This document shows positions 45,778 to 48,801 of a stretch of DNA of 48,801 nt, piece by piece. Source of the DNA: Rodentibacter trehalosifermentans (GTDB lineage Bacteria > Pseudomonadota > Gammaproteobacteria > Enterobacterales > Pasteurellaceae); contig NZ_MLHL01000032.1 in assembly GCF_002000545.1 (NCBI RefSeq), positions 1 to 48,801 of the forward strand. The letters run 5' to 3'. The notes under the pieces were generated by a model that did not search any database, had not been told where the DNA came from, and saw only the letters and a program-made list of their open reading frames with translations. The translations under genes were made by a program, and so were the position numbers. Each line of letters opens with the position of its first letter. Position 1 is the stretch's first letter.

Positions 45778-48423
45778 ATGACGGATTCAATCCAATCCTC
45801 AATTACCCCTGTCAATATTGAAGAAGAACTCAAATCCTCCTATCTCGACTATGCCATGTCTGTCATTGTCGGACGTGCATTACCTGATGTGCGTGACGGT
45901 TTAAAACCCGTGCACCGCCGTGTGCTGTTTTCAATGGACCGTGAAGGCAATACGGCAAATAAAAAATATGTCAAATCTGCCCGTGTGGTGGGGGATGTCA
46001 TCGGTAAATATCACCCTCATGGTGATTCTGCGGTCTATGACACGATTGTCCGTATGGCACAGCCCTTCTCACTTCGTTATATGTTGGTAGACGGGCAAGG
46101 TAACTTTGGTTCGATTGATGGCGATGCGCCGGCCGCTATGCGTTATACCGAAGTGCGTATGCAGAAAATTACGCAAGCTTTGCTAACGGATTTGGATAAA
46201 GAAACCGTCAATTTCTCGCCAAACTATGATGGCGAATTAATGATTCCGGATGTTTTGCCAACCCGTATTCCGGCATTGCTTGCAAACGGCTCGTCCGGTA
46301 TTGCGGTGGGGATGGCCACCAATATTCCGCCTCATAACCTCAACGAAGTGTTAAACGGCTGTTTGGCGTATATTGATAACAATGAGATCACAATTGATGA
46401 ATTAGTGCAGCACATTCCGGGGCCGGACTTCCCAACGGCGGCGTTAATTAATGGTCGCAAAGGGATCGAAGAAGCCTATCGCACCGGTCGGGGTAAAGTC
46501 TATGTTCGTGCCCGTGCAAGCGTTGAAACCAACGATAAAGGCCGTGAGCAAATTATCGTATCAGAATTGCCTTATCAAGTGAATAAGGCAAAGCTTGTAG
46601 AAAAAATTGCCGAGCTGATTCGTGAGAAAAAAATTGAAGGCATCAGCAATATTACCGACCTTTCAAACAAAGAAGGGATCCGTATTGAAATCGATATCAA
46701 ACGGGATGCGGTTGGTGAAGTGGTGTTAAATCACCTTTATTCACTCACCCAAATGCAGGTGACTTTCGGCATCAATATGGTGGCGCTCGATCACGGACAG
46801 CCACGTTTATTTAACCTCAAAGAAATTATCGAAGCCTTCGTATTACACCGCCGTGAGGTGGTGACCCGCCGCTCCATTTTTGAGCTTCGCAAAGCCCGTG
46901 AGCGTACCCATATTTTAGAAGGTTTAGCGGTGGCACGCTCTAATATTGATGAAATGATTGCGATTATTCGCAATTCCAAAAACCGTGAAGAAGCCGCCAA
47001 TGCCATTAGTTCACGTTCTTGGGCATTACATTCAGACATCATCAACTTACTGGATATTACCGCCCGCCCTGATGAACTTGAAGAAGGATTGGGTATTCAA
47101 GGCAGCCAATATTATCTCTCACCGGCGCAAGTTAATGCGATTTTAGAACTTCGCCTACACCGTTTAACGGGCATCGCTTTTGAAGAAGTGGTGAAAGAAT
47201 ACCAAGAATTATTAGTAAAAATTGCCGATCTTCTCCATATTTTAAGCAGTGCCGAACGCTTAATGGAAGTCATCCGTGAAGAATTGGAAGAAGTCAAATC
47301 ACAATTTGGTGATGAGCGTTTAACAGAAATTACTACCGCTTCAGGCGATATTGATTTAGAAGATCTTATCGCTCAAGAAGATGTGGTGGTGACCCTTTCC
47401 CATGAAGGCTATGTGAAATATCAACCGCTGACCGATTATGAAGCGCAACGCCGAGGTGGAAAAGGCAAATCGGCCACGAAGATGAAAGAAGAAGATTTCA
47501 TCGAAAAACTCTTGGTCGCTAATACTCATGACACCATTCTCTGCTTCTCAAGCCGAGGACGTTTATATTGGCTGAAAGTCTATCAGCTCCCACAAGCCAG
47601 CCGTGGCGCGCGTGGTCGTCCTATCGTTAATATTCTGCCATTACAAGAAAATGAACGTATCACCGCAATCCTCCCGGTTTCAGCTTATGAAGAAGACAAA
47701 TTTGTGGTGATGGCAACCGCAGGCGGGATTGTGAAGAAAATTGCGCTCACCGAATTCAGCCGTCCACGTTCAAGCGGTATCATCGCCTTGAATTTACGAG
47801 ATGAAGATGAGCTGATCGGTGTAGATATTACCGATGGCAATAATGAAATTATGCTCTTCTCTTCTCAAGGCCGTGTGGTACGTTTTGCTGAAACTGCCGT
47901 TCGGGCAATGGGACGTTTAGCCACCGGGGTTCGAGGGATCAAACTTGCCTTAACCAATGAAATATCAGAAGAGGAAAGTGCGGTCGATATTGAGGAAATT
48001 TCTGATGAAAATACGGAAGATTCTTTGGATCTCAATATCGACAAAGTGGTTTCTTTAGTCATTCCAAAAGGTGAAGGGGCAATCCTAACGGCAACCCAAA
48101 ACGGTTACGGTAAACGCACCCAATTAAGCGAATATCCAACCAAATCCCGTAATACGAAAGGGGTGATTTCTATCAAAGTGAGTGAGCGTAACGGTAAAGT
48201 CGTGGCGGCAACCCAAGTGGAAGAAACGGATCAAATTATGCTGATAACCGATGCCGGCACCTTGGTGCGCACCCGTGTTAGCGAAGTGAGCATTGTGGGT
48301 CGTAACACCCAAGGGGTTCGCTTGATTCGCACCGCTGAAAACGAGCAAGTCGTCAGCCTTGAGCGAGTGTGTGATATGGATGATGAAGACAGCTCAGAAG
48401 ACACCGGGATAACGGAAGAATAA
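45778..48423 (+). CDS. gyrA: DNA gyrase subunit A
   Basis: Breakage-rejoining subunit of DNA gyrase, which introduces negative supercoils. 881 residues (E. coli 875). The winged-helix/tower region contains [33 protein letters not shown] and [11 protein letters not shown] with the catalytic Tyr. The quinolone region retains Ser84 and Asp88, equivalent to E. coli Ser83/Asp87, thus wild type. The C-terminal pinwheel domain starts with the GyrA box QRRGGKG, essential for DNA wrapping. The acidic tail ends [14 protein letters not shown]. Confidence 0.98.
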   Translation: MTDSIQSSITPVNIEEELKSSYLDYAMSVIVGRALPDVRDGLKPVHRRVLFSMDREGNTANKKYVKSARVVGDVIGKYHPHGDSAVYDTIVRMAQPFSLRYMLVDGQGNFGSIDGDAPAAMRYTEVRMQKITQALLTDLDKETVNFSPNYDGELMIPDVLPTRIPALLANGSSGIAVGMATNIPPHNLNEVLNGCLAYIDNNEITIDELVQHIPGPDFPTAALINGRKGIEEAYRTGRGKVYVRARASVETNDKGREQIIVSELPYQVNKAKLVEKIAELIREKKIEGISNITDLSNKEGIRIEIDIKRDAVGEVVLNHLYSLTQMQVTFGINMVALDHGQPRLFNLKEIIEAFVLHRREVVTRRSIFELRKARERTHILEGLAVARSNIDEMIAIIRNSKNREEAANAISSRSWALHSDIINLLDITARPDELEEGLGIQGSQYYLSPAQVNAILELRLHRLTGIAFEEVVKEYQELLVKIADLLHILSSAERLMEVIREELEEVKSQFGDERLTEITTASGDIDLEDLIAQEDVVVTLSHEGYVKYQPLTDYEAQRRGGKGKSATKMKEEDFIEKLLVANTHDTILCFSSRGRLYWLKVYQLPQASRGARGRPIVNILPLQENERITAILPVSAYEEDKFVVMATAGGIVKKIALTEFSRPRSSGIIALNLRDEDELIGVDITDGNNEIMLFSSQGRVVRFAETAVRAMGRLATGVRGIKLALTNEISEEESAVDIEEISDENTEDSLDLNIDKVVSLVIPKGEGAILTATQNGYGKRTQLSEYPTKSRNTKGVISIKVSERNGKVVAATQVEETDQIMLITDAGTLVRTRVSEVSIVGRNTQGVRLIRTAENEQVVSLERVCDMDDEDSSEDTGITEE

Positions 48424-48439
48424 CCTAACCCCTAACGCT

Positions 48440-48479
48440 AAAGGATTTCACTCATACTCTCTGGGTGAAATCCTTTTTT
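48440..48479 (+). terminator. gyrA terminator
   Basis: AAAGGATTTCAC and GTGAAATCCTTT across a loop of about 14 bases, then TTTTC, 17 bases after the stop. The following 48480-48584 shows nothing recognisable. Confidence 0.9.
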
Positions 48480-48584
48480 CAATTAGATTTTCTAAAGCTC
48501 TCACCTTATAAAGAAAGCAATCAAAAATGATGCCTTCTTATCAATATTATGTAGTCGTTATATAACTCTGGGTTATTTATTTCG

Positions 48585-48623
48585 TTCTCATCCCCTCGCC
48601 CGTTTATGGGAGAGGGTGGAGAA
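48585..48623. repeat. REP-like palindrome abutting the IS end
   Basis: TTCTC (48585-48589), CCCTC and CCC pair in order with GGG, GAGGG and GAGAA (48619-48623), with small mismatches, around GTTTAT. No U tract follows. It ends 2 bases before the presumed end of the IS481-type element. Confidence 0.5.
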
Positions 48624-48625
48624 AA

Positions 48626-48801
48626 TGTACAACCCAAACATCATTTACATATTTCCCTAAGGACATCGTTTACATTTTGTTGGGTTGCTGGTGCCACTGT
48701 GTGGCGGGTTTTATTTTCTTTTCTCGTTCGTCCATTTGACCGAGAAAATGAAAACGGTAAAAAATGTTCCAAATGCCATCGGCATAAGGCACAAACGCCA
48801 C
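48626..48801 (-). mobile_element. IS481-type insertion sequence, transposase-3' end only
   Basis: From TGTACAACCC at 48626, the presumed terminal inverted repeat, to the window end. It contains the 3' part of a transposase read leftward and two 13-base direct repeats, 48638-48650 and 48663-48675 (12 of 13 identical), typical of transposase-binding sites near an IS end. The other end lies outside the window. Confidence 0.6.
48670..48801 (-). CDS. IS481-family transposase, C-terminal 43 residues
   Basis: Leftward frame open from the window edge to TAA at 48672-48670. It encodes 43 residues with DGIWNIFYRFHFLGQMDE, then a Lys-rich stretch and ATQWHQQP before the stop. The GIW...LG-x-(I/L/M)-DE pattern followed by a short basic tail is what I know from the C termini of IS481-family (DDE) transposases. 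The catalytic domain would lie beyond the window, so intactness is unknown. Confidence 0.6.
   Translation of the reverse strand: MAFVPYADGIWNIFYRFHFLGQMDEREKKIKPATQWHQQPNKM

Noticed and set aside
45997-46080. Quinolone-resistance substitutions in gyrA (and in parC at about 27940-28010)
   Set aside because: Both regions keep the wild-type Ser and acidic residues.

Overview
The window comes from a member of the Pasteurellaceae. The 9-bp DNA uptake word AAGTGCGGT and its complement occur dozens of times, in genes and, as inverted pairs, in many terminators. This is the Haemophilus influenzae-type (Hin) uptake signal. Gene content and local order also resemble H. influenzae (torYZ; proQ-prc-ldtD-mepK-gloC; hldE/lpxL-parE; mpl-metC-pgsA; folE/moeA-moeB; htrA; gyrA). 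A Tat-exported copper nitrite reductase and a complete PTS ascorbate system point to an Aggregatibacter-like or related species. The species itself cannot be read from the window. Most of the window is ordinary chromosomal core.

Layout. 1-3460: 3' part of a TorY-type multihaem cytochrome c and its periplasmic molybdenum S-/N-oxide reductase. 3491-11496: L-ascorbate (ula) regulon. A PTS permease (fused IIC-IIB, then IIA) and UlaD run right; UlaG, UlaR, UlaE, UlaF and a HAD phosphatase run left. A perfect CRP site and an extended -10 promoter lie in the divergent control region. 11627-13037: leftward yecM-small lipoprotein-slyB operon, divergent from argS (13117-14850). 14887-20436: leftward gloC, mepK, ldtD, prc, proQ, which are largely cell-wall maturation and protein quality control. 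20475-21136: a doubtful small ORF, rpsO and a structured rpsO leader. 21220-23711: hldE and lpxL (LPS inner core and lipid A acylation), divergent. 23758-29970: parE and parC (topoisomerase IV), separated by nirK and a DUF805 membrane-protein gene. 30003-31217: gltS. 31341-35491: a membrane protein, mpl and metC leftward, then pgsA rightward; a candidate small RNA lies in the metC/pgsA gap. 35581-40586: metF leftward, then letA-letB (envelope lipid transport). 40704-44078: folE leftward, moeA-moeB and hpt rightward. 44250-48423: htrA with a sigma-E-like promoter, then gyrA. 48585-48801: a palindrome directly next to the 3' end of an IS481-type insertion sequence whose transposase runs off the window.

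Functional picture. Several genes serve anaerobic or oxidative-stress respiration with host-derived acceptors (TorY-TorZ/MtsZ and NirK; MoeA/MoeB supply molybdenum cofactor for the former). Ascorbate is taken up as phosphate ester and converted to D-xylulose 5-phosphate. The envelope is maintained by LdtD, MepK, Prc, HtrA, Mpl, HldE, LpxL, LetAB, PgsA and SlyB. The quinolone-target regions of GyrA and ParC have the wild-type Ser/Asp and Ser/Glu residues.

No CRISPR array, rRNA, tRNA, prophage or defence island was seen. The observations most worth checking are: a MoeB that has lost all four zinc-ligand cysteines while keeping its catalytic residues; an orphan promoter-plus-terminator in the metC/pgsA gap; a compact rpsO leader that can form a pseudoknot or hide its ribosome-binding site; and the nirK-DUF805 insertion between parE and parC. 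I did not find a clearly new multi-gene system.
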